DNA of 64,000 nt from assembly GCF_007786455.1 (NCBI RefSeq), contig NZ_VNJK01000001.1:792476-856475 (forward strand), given 5' to 3'. Below the pieces are notes generated by a model, which did no database searches, was not told where the DNA came from, and worked only from the letters and a program-made list of their open reading frames with translations. The position numbers and the translations under genes were made by a program. This document shows, piece after piece, positions 30,306 through 41,000 of this stretch. Positions within the stretch are counted from its first letter, which is position 1. Each line of letters starts with the position of its first letter. The stretch comes from Paenibacillus agilis. GTDB taxonomy: Bacteria > Bacillota > Bacilli > Paenibacillales > Paenibacillaceae.

Positions 30306-33300
30306 ATGAAAAAAATGAGGAAGTTATCAGCATTACTAGCATTAGTTATGTTTTTAGAATTAGCTGCACCGTTATTCTTCCAGGTTGCAGAAGCAGCGGT
30401 AGCGCTTAAGCCAGTGACAACTCAAACTGCTGACAATAAGGCGTTGCTGACAATTGACTACGTTGCAAAAAAATACAATGTAACTCCTTCGGATATTCTT
30501 TTGCGTCTAAATGAAGGATACTCTTTGAAGCATGTTCATGATGCTTTAGCGAAGAACCCAGATGTAACAGCGTTGGAAGCTACGCTGGAGGAGCTATTTC
30601 CGGGTGTAGGTAAGAAATACGAACCTCCTGCGGTGACGGATGCGACATATGGCTTGCAGATGACAGGATTCGATATGCCATTTCCTAAATTAGGAGATGT
30701 AACAGGGGCTACGTATGGAAATGTAACGGAGTCCGTGTATGGATCGAGGAAGAAGAGGAGTTTAACTAGCCTTCCTCCTATCACCCATGATGCTCTAAGT
30801 CTTGTAAAACATCATACTAAATTAGATCAAGCTCCGTACTCCATTCAAACAGGAAATGAATCGATTTCAAGTGTAGATGGTTCCTTAAGCTTGTCTTCGG
30901 GCGACTTATCTATTCCAGGAAGAAATGGGCTATCTTTTTCGCTGCGTAGAAACTACAACAGTAATGACGCGGAGTTTTTTCAAAAATCAGTAAAAAGTAG
31001 TTCCTATTATAGTACACAAGTCGTCCCTTATTTTTGTGGAAATTTATATAAATATCTGAATGGGCGCAATTATCCAAGACAGAGCTGGGGGAAATATTGT
31101 TCAGAAAAAGGAGTCCTTATTTTTGGTCCTACCTACTTCTTCAAATATCCTGAAGTCGGTATTCCACATTTATCAGGAAGAGATGAGGAAGTTGACCCGC
31201 AAGCTAGTGCAATGTTCAAACCAGAAAACTTCAACTTGTATGAAAATGGGAAGTACTGGAAGAAAGATGAGTTTACTTGGGATGCTCCGTATGATATGGA
31301 AGTTTTTATAGCACCAAATAAACATAGTGGGAAGACCTATGAAGTGGTAGGGGGTCATAATATTCCTTACCCTCCGGTCGTTGATAATGAAGTAAAGAAA
31401 AATAGGATGGATTCGCGAGTAGGAGTAGGTAAGGGCTGGACCTGGGATATTCCATATATGAAATTTGAAGATCAGGAAACCTACATTCGCATGCCAGCAG
31501 GTGGAGTCTATCAAGTAGATAAAGATCTTAATCTTAAAAAATATCCTTGGAAAGATGCTGTGCTGACGAAAGATACTAGCAAAAAGGTAGATTGGTATAC
31601 TTCAGCATATGCATTAAAAATGAAACAAGGTGCAACTTATTATTTTGATTCTAGTGGTCAGCTGATTCGAATAGAAGACAACTATGCAAACTTTTTAAAT
31701 TTCCAATATGCCTGGTGGGGACTGGAGAAAGTTACAGATTCTTTGGGGAACTACATTCATCTCATCCGAGATTCAAATGGAAATATAACAGCTAGGAATA
31801 ATGCGAATGAAACGGTTAAGTATGTATTCAATAAGTTTCAGGGAACAGTCGGGACAGAGCGAACAGAGATACCCTATTTAGAATCTGTTACGGATACAAT
31901 GGGCCGAACGACTCGTTATGAATATGATCCTGCCCAATCTATGTTCTCAGTGACATCTTATCCGATTAATCAAAGAAATGATTATGCATTAATAAAAGCT
32001 GTTCATCATCCTACAGGAGCTCGTACCGAGTATCGTTACGATAAAGTGCTTCGAAACTTGGGGCATAATTCCAAGCAGGAGCAGTTCAGGGTCGTTGAAC
32101 GTAAAGATATAGCACAGTATGTGAATGGAGCAGTAGTCGAAAGTAATCAAACGAGCATTCAATATGAGTCTGATCCATATGCTTCTTCATCGCCTGGTAA
32201 ACATAAGACTGTATTTAAGAACGGAGACTCGACGATTACATCTACATACGACAAGGTGTATGCAGGTGATGACTTTACATTCCGGAATGTAGAATCCGTA
32301 CAACAAGCAGGTCATTCTCAGCAAGTCACGAATCAAGCATATACAACGAATATTTTCAATCCTTATCCAACTCAAATTACCTCGAAGAAAATAAGTAACG
32401 GGGCTGAGAGTCCATCTCTCATCGTCAATCGTCAATATAATGAGAATGGTAGCGTGACGAGTGAAACAAATAATCTCGGAGCCAGCGCGACAACTACGTA
32501 CGATGCAAAATGGGGATTGCCAGAAACGATCACGTCCAAGTTGGATACGAATCAGCAGTCCGTTACACGGATGCAACGAAATGAAAAGGGCGCTGTTATC
32601 GAATCCAAAACGTATGCCAACGCAGAGGGTGGTCGGCTTCTTAGTCATATCAATTACGAACACGACGGATTCGGAAATGTTACGAAGGTAACGGCTCATA
32701 ATGATAAAGGAAAACCAACGGAATTCCGATATCACTATGGATCAGAATACCAATCGGCTTTCATGACGCAGCAAGAAGTAGATGTTACGAATGCAGATGG
32801 GCAAGTCTCCACGATTGTCGAGAAAGCTAAATATGATCCGACGACAGGGAGACTGTTATCTTATACAGATGGTAAACAGCAAACGACATCGTATGCATAT
32901 GATCCACTTGGGCGCATGACACTTGTTACGATGCCGAATCAAAGCCAGTTAAGCTATGTATATAACGATACTCAAAACCATGCGCAAATGAAGAACACGC
33001 TCGGAGAAGTGACCGAAGCATGGTTCGATCCATTGGGTCGTAAGATTAGAGAGGCACAAGGCTTAGGCGAAGTTAAATACGGTTATGATGAACGTACAAG
33101 TCAAATGATTTGGACAGAAGATGCGTATGGCAATCGTACAACGTACACATATGACGGATTTGGACGTCCGCTTCAGACTACGTATGCAGATGCTACAACT
33201 GATCGGGTCGAATACGATGATGCGAAGCTGATGATAACAGCAATTGATGCAGAGCAGAATCGTACAAAATCGACAAGTGATATATTAGGCAGAACGATTT

Positions 33301-35546
33301 TGGTGGAGTCTTTACAGAACAAACAGAAGTATGTGCCTGTTCAGCGTACGGAATATAACTTAGCAGGTGGTGTTACTTCTACAACAGATGCGAATGGTAA
33401 TTATACAGCGTATCAGTACGATGCTGGTGGTCAGCTAATTGCGGTTAACGATGCTGAAAAGCAAACGACAAGCTATCAATACGACCGCTTAGGCAATTTG
33501 ATCGAAACAACGTATGCGAATTCGCAGAAAATGAAGAAGGAATATGATGAACTCGGTCGAGTTACGAAAAAGATTAACGGAACAGGTCAGGTTCAAAAAT
33601 ACTACTATGATGCGAACAGTAATCTAGAGAAATATATTGATCGTAGTGGAAACATTACTGAGAATTCCTATAATGTAATGAACCAGTTGATTCAAAATAA
33701 GCTAGGCAATGAAACGGTTCAATACAGCTATGATACCGAAGGTAGACCGGTCACTATGACGGATCATCGAGGAACGACGAGCTATGAGTATCAGGCACGA
33801 TCTGGTTTCTTAACAAGTATTCAATATCCAGATGGTGTGAAACTGACAAACAACTATGATATGAACAAGAAGACGGGGTACGAATTCGCGGCTCCTGGCG
33901 TCAAAGTGAAGGTAGATGGTACCTACAATAATGTAAACCAATTAAAGCAATTGAATATTATGAGTAGTGGCAATCAGCTAGCTAAAACAATCTCGTATGA
34001 TTATTTAGCAAATGGACAATTCGCGAAGCAGACATATGGCAACGCATTTGTCACGGATTATCTATACGAAGATACAAAATTGAAGCAGCTAAAACATACG
34101 AAAGGTGGAGTTGCGCAGAATACCTTCCAATATGGTTATGACCTTGTTGGAAACATCACGCAGCGTAATGAAAATAACTACAACACGAACTTCTCATACA
34201 CACCGTTGAATCAAATTCAAACATCCAGTGAGTTCAATGAGACGTATTCGTATGATGAGCGATATAATCGTGAGACACTGGACAGTTCTAGAGAGCTACC
34301 AGACAAAGATGCGCAGTACGAATACGATAAAAAGAATCGATTGACTAAGGTCACAGGAGATCATAATCCAGTCACGTATTCTTATACGGGAGAAGGATTA
34401 CTGTATGAGCGTGTAGAGAATAACGTTAAGAACCGTTATTATTACGATGCGAACAAGCTATTGTTAGCAGAAGCAGTCGTCGGGGAAGATGGCAAAGCCA
34501 AGATTAAGTATGTATATCTATACGATTTAAACGGAAAACTTATTGGTCGTCAAGATGCTGCAACAAGTCAGTTGCAATATTACCAACTTAACGGTCATGG
34601 TGATGTAGTAGCTATCGTCGATGAAGCTGGTAAAAAGCTGAATGAATATCGTTATGATATCTGGGGATTGCCATTAGAAGAGAGGGAGACAGTTCCGAAT
34701 ATCCTGAAATACTCAGGCGAGTATTGGGATAAGACGACAGGGCTTCAGTATCTACGAGCAAGATGGTACGACCCGAGCATAGGACGGTTTATTAGTGAGG
34801 ATACGTATGAAGGGGAGCTTGGTAACCCACTAAGTTTGAATTTGTATACGTATGTTGCAAACAATCCATTGCTCTATATTGATCCGAGTGGGCACAGATA
34901 CAAATCTTACGATCTTCTTGAACTTGAATTAGTACTCGACCATGCAATGAAATTAAACTCTACCAAGGCAGATGAGTATTGGGCAACTCGACAATATTTA
35001 GGGGGAATTTTTGAACCTGTCTTTAATGACCGGAATAATAATAGATTCAAGTATTTATATGGACAATTAACTCAAACAAGTTCATACAAAAATAGTAAAG
35101 GGAATGCAGCTTGGGCAAAAGAAGAGCTTCTTGACGCTTACGATGAATGGCAAATACCATATCTCTTGGAAGTTGCAGCTTCATTTGGTACGATAGGTGC
35201 AATGGGCTCTATTAAGCCGACGGGAAAACTTGCATATAGCGGTTCAATTAACGCAAAAAATGTGAAGTTTTCTCAAGATAGTATTTCGCGTAAATTTAGT
35301 GATGGAAAGACTGTTGAGGATACTATTAATGGATTAAAGAAAGGTACTATTAAACCAGGAGATTTACCTGCTATAAGAATTTTTGAGAAAAATGGTGAAA
35401 TATACACATTAGATAACCGACGTCTTTACGCGGCTCAAGAAGCCGGGGTCAGAGTAAGTTACAGAATGGCGACGCCAGAAGAAGTTTCAAAAGAAGCGTG
35501 GAAATTTACCACGAAGAATGGTGGCACATCAATTAGAGTAAGGTAA
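30306..35546 (+). CDS. Secreted RHS/YD-repeat polymorphic toxin 3 (ParB-like tip)
   Basis: The start is ATG 30306, behind AGGGGAATGTGAGCAA as in the paralogues; a 16-residue in-frame extension reaching into the previous gene is rejected. The 1,746-residue protein has the signal peptide, helical N-domain, RKKRS at 148-152, YD shell and core signature ending DPSGH near 1528. The tip starts with the YLYG.LTQTS...AAWAKEELL.AY linker shared with RHS 2. It ends in a ParB/Srx-like domain (about 1653-1746): VKFSQDSI, then LPAIRIFEKNGEIYTLDNRRLYAAQEAG. ParB-like tips are known among polymorphic toxins as probable nucleases. The metal or catalytic residues cannot be confirmed by eye. Confidence 0.9.
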   Translation: MKKMRKLSALLALVMFLELAAPLFFQVAEAAVALKPVTTQTADNKALLTIDYVAKKYNVTPSDILLRLNEGYSLKHVHDALAKNPDVTALEATLEELFPGVGKKYEPPAVTDATYGLQMTGFDMPFPKLGDVTGATYGNVTESVYGSRKKRSLTSLPPITHDALSLVKHHTKLDQAPYSIQTGNESISSVDGSLSLSSGDLSIPGRNGLSFSLRRNYNSNDAEFFQKSVKSSSYYSTQVVPYFCGNLYKYLNGRNYPRQSWGKYCSEKGVLIFGPTYFFKYPEVGIPHLSGRDEEVDPQASAMFKPENFNLYENGKYWKKDEFTWDAPYDMEVFIAPNKHSGKTYEVVGGHNIPYPPVVDNEVKKNRMDSRVGVGKGWTWDIPYMKFEDQETYIRMPAGGVYQVDKDLNLKKYPWKDAVLTKDTSKKVDWYTSAYALKMKQGATYYFDSSGQLIRIEDNYANFLNFQYAWWGLEKVTDSLGNYIHLIRDSNGNITARNNANETVKYVFNKFQGTVGTERTEIPYLESVTDTMGRTTRYEYDPAQSMFSVTSYPINQRNDYALIKAVHHPTGARTEYRYDKVLRNLGHNSKQEQFRVVERKDIAQYVNGAVVESNQTSIQYESDPYASSSPGKHKTVFKNGDSTITSTYDKVYAGDDFTFRNVESVQQAGHSQQVTNQAYTTNIFNPYPTQITSKKISNGAESPSLIVNRQYNENGSVTSETNNLGASATTTYDAKWGLPETITSKLDTNQQSVTRMQRNEKGAVIESKTYANAEGGRLLSHINYEHDGFGNVTKVTAHNDKGKPTEFRYHYGSEYQSAFMTQQEVDVTNADGQVSTIVEKAKYDPTTGRLLSYTDGKQQTTSYAYDPLGRMTLVTMPNQSQLSYVYNDTQNHAQMKNTLGEVTEAWFDPLGRKIREAQGLGEVKYGYDERTSQMIWTEDAYGNRTTYTYDGFGRPLQTTYADATTDRVEYDDAKLMITAIDAEQNRTKSTSDILGRTILVESLQNKQKYVPVQRTEYNLAGGVTSTTDANGNYTAYQYDAGGQLIAVNDAEKQTTSYQYDRLGNLIETTYANSQKMKKEYDELGRVTKKINGTGQVQKYYYDANSNLEKYIDRSGNITENSYNVMNQLIQNKLGNETVQYSYDTEGRPVTMTDHRGTTSYEYQARSGFLTSIQYPDGVKLTNNYDMNKKTGYEFAAPGVKVKVDGTYNNVNQLKQLNIMSSGNQLAKTISYDYLANGQFAKQTYGNAFVTDYLYEDTKLKQLKHTKGGVAQNTFQYGYDLVGNITQRNENNYNTNFSYTPLNQIQTSSEFNETYSYDERYNRETLDSSRELPDKDAQYEYDKKNRLTKVTGDHNPVTYSYTGEGLLYERVENNVKNRYYYDANKLLLAEAVVGEDGKAKIKYVYLYDLNGKLIGRQDAATSQLQYYQLNGHGDVVAIVDEAGKKLNEYRYDIWGLPLEERETVPNILKYSGEYWDKTTGLQYLRARWYDPSIGRFISEDTYEGELGNPLSLNLYTYVANNPLLYIDPSGHRYKSYDLLELELVLDHAMKLNSTKADEYWATRQYLGGIFEPVFNDRNNNRFKYLYGQLTQTSSYKNSKGNAAWAKEELLDAYDEWQIPYLLEVAASFGTIGAMGSIKPTGKLAYSGSINAKNVKFSQDSISRKFSDGKTVEDTINGLKKGTIKPGDLPAIRIFEKNGEIYTLDNRRLYAAQEAGVRVSYRMATPEEVSKEAWKFTTKNGGTSIRVR

Positions 35547-35561
35547 AGGAGAAAGAGTATC

Positions 35562-35933
35562 ATGCAAATTGTATTTGAGGAAATAGAGTTACATGTAACT
35601 CCATTGGAAGAAGTAAAAATAAATACAACTGAAATTTCAATTGAGTTTGATGATTCAGACGAAGTGAGGTGGAGAGCTACAATCTGTCCTTATCAAGGAT
35701 TTAGGGTTACTACGATAGATTGTATTGAAACAGAGTTATTTATGATAAATGGTAAAAGACCATTTCATATACTTGAAGTTAAAGAATCGGAATGGCTAAA
35801 TAAATTGAAATTAACACTAGCTGAGAAAGATGCAACTGCGGATTTTCTGGAAAAGGCTCACCATTATGTGTTCCCTTTCCAAGACATAATAATTGAAGTT
35901 GTATGTTGGGAACCAACGATAGAGAAAGTATGA
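35562..35933 (+). CDS. Candidate immunity protein for RHS toxin 3
   Basis: This 123-residue, strongly acidic, soluble protein begins 15 bases after RHS 3, with AAAGGAG upstream of the ATG. It has no signal peptide and no motif I can name; the N-terminal half alternates charged and hydrophobic residues as in a beta-sheet (IEFDDSDEVRWRATI). Size, charge and position directly downstream of the ParB-like tip make it the cognate immunity candidate. Confidence 0.7.
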   Translation: MQIVFEEIELHVTPLEEVKINTTEISIEFDDSDEVRWRATICPYQGFRVTTIDCIETELFMINGKRPFHILEVKESEWLNKLKLTLAEKDATADFLEKAHHYVFPFQDIIIEVVCWEPTIEKV

Positions 35934-36170
35934 CCTATAGGATACCTAGATAGGCTACATGCCTACGAGGCTTCTTAATTTAGAAATGTGGTTGATGAAT
36001 GAACTAATTAATCAATGCGGAACCAAATAACCTTTGAAATATAAGTGTGAAGATTTTGTTATTTCGTTTTGTTTTCACAGCAGTAGTAAGAAATACTAGA
36101 AGATTATTGAGTGTATGAAGATTAAACAAATCACTTGATAGGTAATGTAATTCAATAAGAGTAAGCCTCA

Positions 36171-36200
36171 AGACCTCAGAAGCTCACTTCTGGGGTCTTT
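36171..36200 (+). terminator. Rho-independent terminator
   Basis: AGACCTCAGAAG (36171-36182) pairs with CTTCTGGGGTCT (36187-36198) around a 4-base loop, with one G-U pair. It is nearly identical to the hairpin at 20799. The T-tract is only three bases. Confidence 0.7.
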
Positions 36201-36286
36201 GTGCATCTTAAAGCACAGACGCAATATTAAATATATCTAATAACTTAACTCGAACAGTCTGCTTGTTAAAAATACCAATAATATCA

Positions 36287-36315
36287 AGGACAAATAGTGG
36301 AAGAAAAAGTACCAT
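36287..36315 (+). promoter_or_regulatory. Promoter-like motif AGGACA-N17-TACCAT
   Basis: AGGACA 36287-36292, 17-base spacer, TACCAT 36310-36315. The upstream CCAATAATATCA is shared with 20915. The -10 is the most divergent of the set. It heads the unit 36491, RHS 4, immunity 4. Confidence 0.55.
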
Positions 36316-36490
36316 AATATATGACCAAATATTCAATATAATTGAATATTTCTAATTATTAAGAGTGCGCTGTGCAAAAATATCAATCAATCTTGGAATG
36401 TACAAAAAGGGGGATATCTATAGATAAACATAACGATCCACGCTGTAAGAAATACATACATATTTACTATTTTTGAAATGAGGAACGCAC

Positions 36491-38053
36491 GTGAAATGGA
36501 CATCAAGAATTTGCAGTACCGTATTCATTTTGTTTGTATTACTGAATTCATTTAGCAATACTGCTCAAGCTACTATCTCTTCTAACATACTAACGAATGG
36601 CTTTGAACCGCATGATAACGACAGCATGATACAGGTGGAATCGAGTCATTGGGTCGAAGGATATTACTCTGGTATACAGCCGGAAGGTTCGACGGTACCG
36701 ACGCCTGATTGGTATGTCTCTGCGAAGAATGGAAGCTATTTTTACCGCATTGCAGGTACAGACACGAGCAGCACAGAGAATAGCAACATCTATTTTAAGC
36801 CATATGACAATTTGAATTTGAAAGTTGTAAAAGGTATGTATCTTGGGTATTGGGTCTATCACTATTCGTTTGAAAACAGTAAAAACATAGCGGTAGATTT
36901 GATCTTTGACGATGGTACATCTTTGAGAGATTCGGGAGCAAAAGACCAGCATGGTAACAGTGTGCATCCAGCATATCGTAATATGCCACTAAATCAATGG
37001 CATTGGGTGGAAGTTAATTTAGATGCGTTTCAAGGCAAGACCATCAAAAAAGTACTCATCGCGTATGACGATAGAGACCATTCAATGAAAGGACAATTTA
37101 GGGGTTACATAGATGATTTGTACATTGGACCTAAACAGAAGCTGGATGCCGAGATTGTTTCCTATGATTTCCCTAAGACGATGTATGTAGGGGAAGAATA
37201 TGAAGCTAAAGTCACAGTAAGAAATGTGGGGTCGACAAGTTGGTCGGAACAGAAGCAAGTAAGGTTAGGAGCTGTAGATGATCAAGATCCATTTGCAGTA
37301 GGACGCCATCCCATATCAGATGGCCAAGAAGTAGGCTATGCCTCTGAACGTACCTTTGTATTTCGATTGAAAGCTCCTGATATTCCAGGAACGTATACAA
37401 CCGACTGGAGAATGGTCCAAGACGGGGTAACTTGGTTCGGAGAGTCTTTGAAACAAGTGATTCTAGTGAAAAAGAAAGAGATTATCAAACGTGAATCGCA
37501 ATACTCTTATTTCTATAATGCAAATAACCTTCTAACACATTTCGTAACACCGAAAGTAAAGAGAGAGTATAGGTACGATCAATCTGGAAATGTGGTATCG
37601 GTATCTACGAGTAGGAACTTAGTTGCCAATCATGGATTTGAGTACGATGATTTATGGCATTTCTCACCACATATGAAACTCGTTACTTCTACACCATTTG
37701 AAGGGAAGAGAAGTATCAAATTCGAATCGAATACAGATGTCCATGGAACAGCGACAGAGAGTTACATCATCCCTGTAATTCCTTCTCAAAAGTATGTGTT
37801 AAAGGGACATCTTTTTAATCAATTGCAGCAAGGAAATCTCTATGTAGATGTGCTGGAGAAAGATATTCACAACGAAGTCGTTGTTGACGGTGGAGGAATC
37901 GAGGCACTTGAAAAAGGGAAATGGGTCACAGGTTCCCATACGTTTGTCACAAATAAGAACACGTTATTTATCAATGTGCGTGTCGTTGTCGATGGCAATG
38001 CGAAAGGCGTTGGTTATGCAGATAACCTCCAATTGGAGAGAGTCGATAAGTAA
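36491..38053 (+). CDS. YD-tagged secreted protein with NBR1-Ig-like domain, internal tag
   Basis: The start is GTG 36491, eight bases after GAGGA. The 520-residue product has a signal peptide ending TAQA and a jelly-roll-like domain (about 30-215) ending GYIDDLYIG. Residues about 216-335 form a domain with the look of the NBR1-type Ig-like family: VTVRNVGSTSWSEQ, then LGAVDDQDPF and GTYTTDWRMVQDG.TWFG. The YD tag lies in the middle (YSYFYNANNLL and YRYDQSGNVV), followed by a C-terminal CBM-like domain (about 378-520). It is the only protein here with an internal tag and with three different domains. It ends 39 bases before RHS 4, so it is likely co-expressed with it. Confidence 0.75.
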   Translation: MKWTSRICSTVFILFVLLNSFSNTAQATISSNILTNGFEPHDNDSMIQVESSHWVEGYYSGIQPEGSTVPTPDWYVSAKNGSYFYRIAGTDTSSTENSNIYFKPYDNLNLKVVKGMYLGYWVYHYSFENSKNIAVDLIFDDGTSLRDSGAKDQHGNSVHPAYRNMPLNQWHWVEVNLDAFQGKTIKKVLIAYDDRDHSMKGQFRGYIDDLYIGPKQKLDAEIVSYDFPKTMYVGEEYEAKVTVRNVGSTSWSEQKQVRLGAVDDQDPFAVGRHPISDGQEVGYASERTFVFRLKAPDIPGTYTTDWRMVQDGVTWFGESLKQVILVKKKEIIKRESQYSYFYNANNLLTHFVTPKVKREYRYDQSGNVVSVSTSRNLVANHGFEYDDLWHFSPHMKLVTSTPFEGKRSIKFESNTDVHGTATESYIIPVIPSQKYVLKGHLFNQLQQGNLYVDVLEKDIHNEVVVDGGGIEALEKGKWVTGSHTFVTNKNTLFINVRVVVDGNAKGVGYADNLQLERVDK

Positions 38054-38092
38054 GATGGAAGTGTCAAAATAAACAATAGGGGATCTAAGCAG

Positions 38093-41000
38093 ATGAAAAA
38101 AATGAGAGCGCTATCAAGTTTACTTGCTTTAGTCTTGTTTTTAGAATTATCCGCACCTTTATTTTTGCAAGTTGCAGAAGCAGTGGTAGCGCCTAAGCCA
38201 ATTTCCACTCAGACGGCTGACAATAGGGCATTGCTGACGATTGACTACATCGCGAAGAAATACAACGTATCTCCTTCTGATATTCTTTTGCGATTGAATG
38301 AAGGATACTCTTTGAAGCATCTTCATGATGCTTTAGCGAAAAATCCTGAGATCACATCGTTGGAAGCTACGCTTGAGGAGATGTATCCGGGTGTAGGGAA
38401 GAAATATGAACCTCCTGCGGTGACGGATGCGACATACGGATTGCAGATGCCAGGTTTCAACTTGCTCTTTCCTAATCTAGGAGATGTAACGGGGGCTACT
38501 TATGGAAATGTTACAGAATCTGTCTATGGGTCAAGGAAGAAACGAAGTATTTACGATATACCTAGAATTAATCATGATAAGTTGAGTCTTGTAAATCAGC
38601 ATAAGAAGCTAGACCAAGCACCATACTCTGTTCAAACAGGTAACGAAACCATTTCGAGTGTAGATGGTTCCTTGAGTTTGTCCTCAACGGATCTCTCTTT
38701 ACCAGGAAGAAATGGACTGTCTTTCTCGCTCCGCAGAGTTTACGACAGCAATGATGCTGAATTCTATAAGAAAACCGTACAGCCTGAACTTTATGCTTCA
38801 GCTCTTATTACTCCGTGTGTCAAAGGGACGACTTACAAGAAATTAGGTGGAGGACAAAGAGTATGGTGGGCTGAGAATAAAAATGATGATTATGGTTATT
38901 TTACTTATCCAGGTGTAGATGGTCGGTATAGTTATCAATTTGAACAAAGAAAAGTAGAATACTTTTATGGAAAAGAAAAGGAGGCAATGAGGCCGTTAGC
39001 TGAAGTTGAATTTCCAGCAAGTGAAATCAACAAATCAATTCAGATATCGATGCATTATGACATAGACTTTGAAAAAATCAAATGTGATGATGGTGAGAAT
39101 TATAAGATTGTACGGAATTCAGGCTATTTGTATCCTGGTAAATACCCTGATAATAAAATAGAGAGAGATAGTAAAGATTCGATTTTGGGTAGAGGCTGGT
39201 CATGGGATATCCCGTATATGAAGTTTGAACATGAAGAGGCTTTTATTCGTATGCCAGCAGGAGGCGTCTACCAGGTAGATAAAGATCTCAATCTTAAGAG
39301 TTATCCTTGGAAAGATGCTGTGTTAACGAAAGACAGCAGCCGAAAGGTAGGGTACGATACTTCAGCATACGCATTGAAAATGAAGCAAGGTACAACGTAT
39401 TACTTTGATGCAAGAGGTGACCTGATACGAGTAGAAGATAACTACTCAAACTTTATAGATTTTCAACATTTAGGTTACGGATTAGGAAAAGTGACAGATT
39501 CCTTAGGGAATTACATTCAATTCAGCTATGACTGGCAAAATAGTATTATAACAGCTACGACTAATGCGAATGAATCGGTTAAGTATGCATATAAAAAGTT
39601 TGATGGAACAGACATACCGTATTTAGAGTCTGTTACGGATACGATGGGCCGAACGACTCACTATGGATACGATCCTGCCCAATCGAAATTTTCGATGACC
39701 TCGGATCCAATTAATCAACGAAATGACTATGCCTTATTAAAAGCAATCCATCATCCAACAGGAGCACGTACCGAATACCGTTATGACAAAGTGCTCCGAA
39801 ATTTTGGACTTGATTCAAAACAAGAACAGTACAGGGTAGTGGAACGAAAAGATGTTGCGCAGTATGTGAATGGCGCAGTAGTCGAGAGTAATCAGACAAG
39901 TATCCAATATGAATCGGATCCATATGCTTCTGCCTCGAATGGTAGACATAAAACGATATTTAAGAGCGGAGATGCCACGAGCATATCTACTTATGACAAA
40001 GTACGCTCGGGTGATGATCCTGTATTCCGAAATGTAGAGACGGTGCAACAAGCAGGGCATGTGCAGCATGTGACGAATCAATCATACACGTCAAATGTTT
40101 TAAATCCTTATCCTGCCCAAATTACTTCAAAGAAAATAAGTAATGGGGTTGAGAGCCCATCTCTCATCGTTAATCGTCAGTATAATGAAAATGGTAATGT
40201 AACGAGTGAGACGAATAACTTAGGAGCTAGCTCATCAACTACCTACGATGCAAAATGGGGACTAGCAGAAACGATTACGTCCAAATTGGACGCAAATCAG
40301 CAGAGCTTTACCCGATTAGTTCGTAATGATAAAGGTTCTGTAATTGAATCTAAAACGTACACCAACTCAGAAGGCGGACAGCTTTTTGGTCATATCAATT
40401 ATGAGTATGATGGATTTGGTAATGTTACGAAAGTAACGGCTCATAACGATAAAGGAAAACCCACCGTATTTAGATACCACTATGGTGCTGAATATCAACA
40501 TGGATACCTTACGCAGCAAGAAGTGGATGTTACAAATGCAGATGGACAAGTGTCTACCATTGTAGAAAAAGCGAAGTACGACCCAGTAACAGGACGCTTG
40601 CTTTCTTACACAGATGGTAAACAGCAAACGACATCGTATGGATATGATCCATTGGGACGAACAACATCAGTCACAATGCCGAACCAAAGCCAGATAAGCT
40701 ACGTATATAATGATGCTCAAAACCATTTGCAAATGAAGAATACGCTCGGAGAAGTGGCCGAAGCATGGTTCGATCCATTGGGTCGTAAGACTAGAGAAAC
40801 TCAAGGCTTAGGCGAAGTGAAATACGGTTATGATGAACGTACAAGTCAGCTGCAATGGACAGAAGATGCGTATAGTAATCGTACAACGTATTCATATGAC
40901 GGATTTGGGCGCCCGCTTCAAACTACTTATGCAAATGGTACCTCAGATCGAGTTGAGTACGATGATGTGAAGCTGACAGTAACTGCTATCGATGCAGAGC

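Larger units (their letters stand above)
35934..36490 (+). other. 557-base intergenic region without a gene
   Basis: This AT-rich gap contains a terminator of the shared family (36171-36200) and the promoter motif at 36287. The first 230 bases show no convincing ORF or hairpin and may be the remains of a lost small gene, but no reading frame supports one. Confidence 0.5.
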
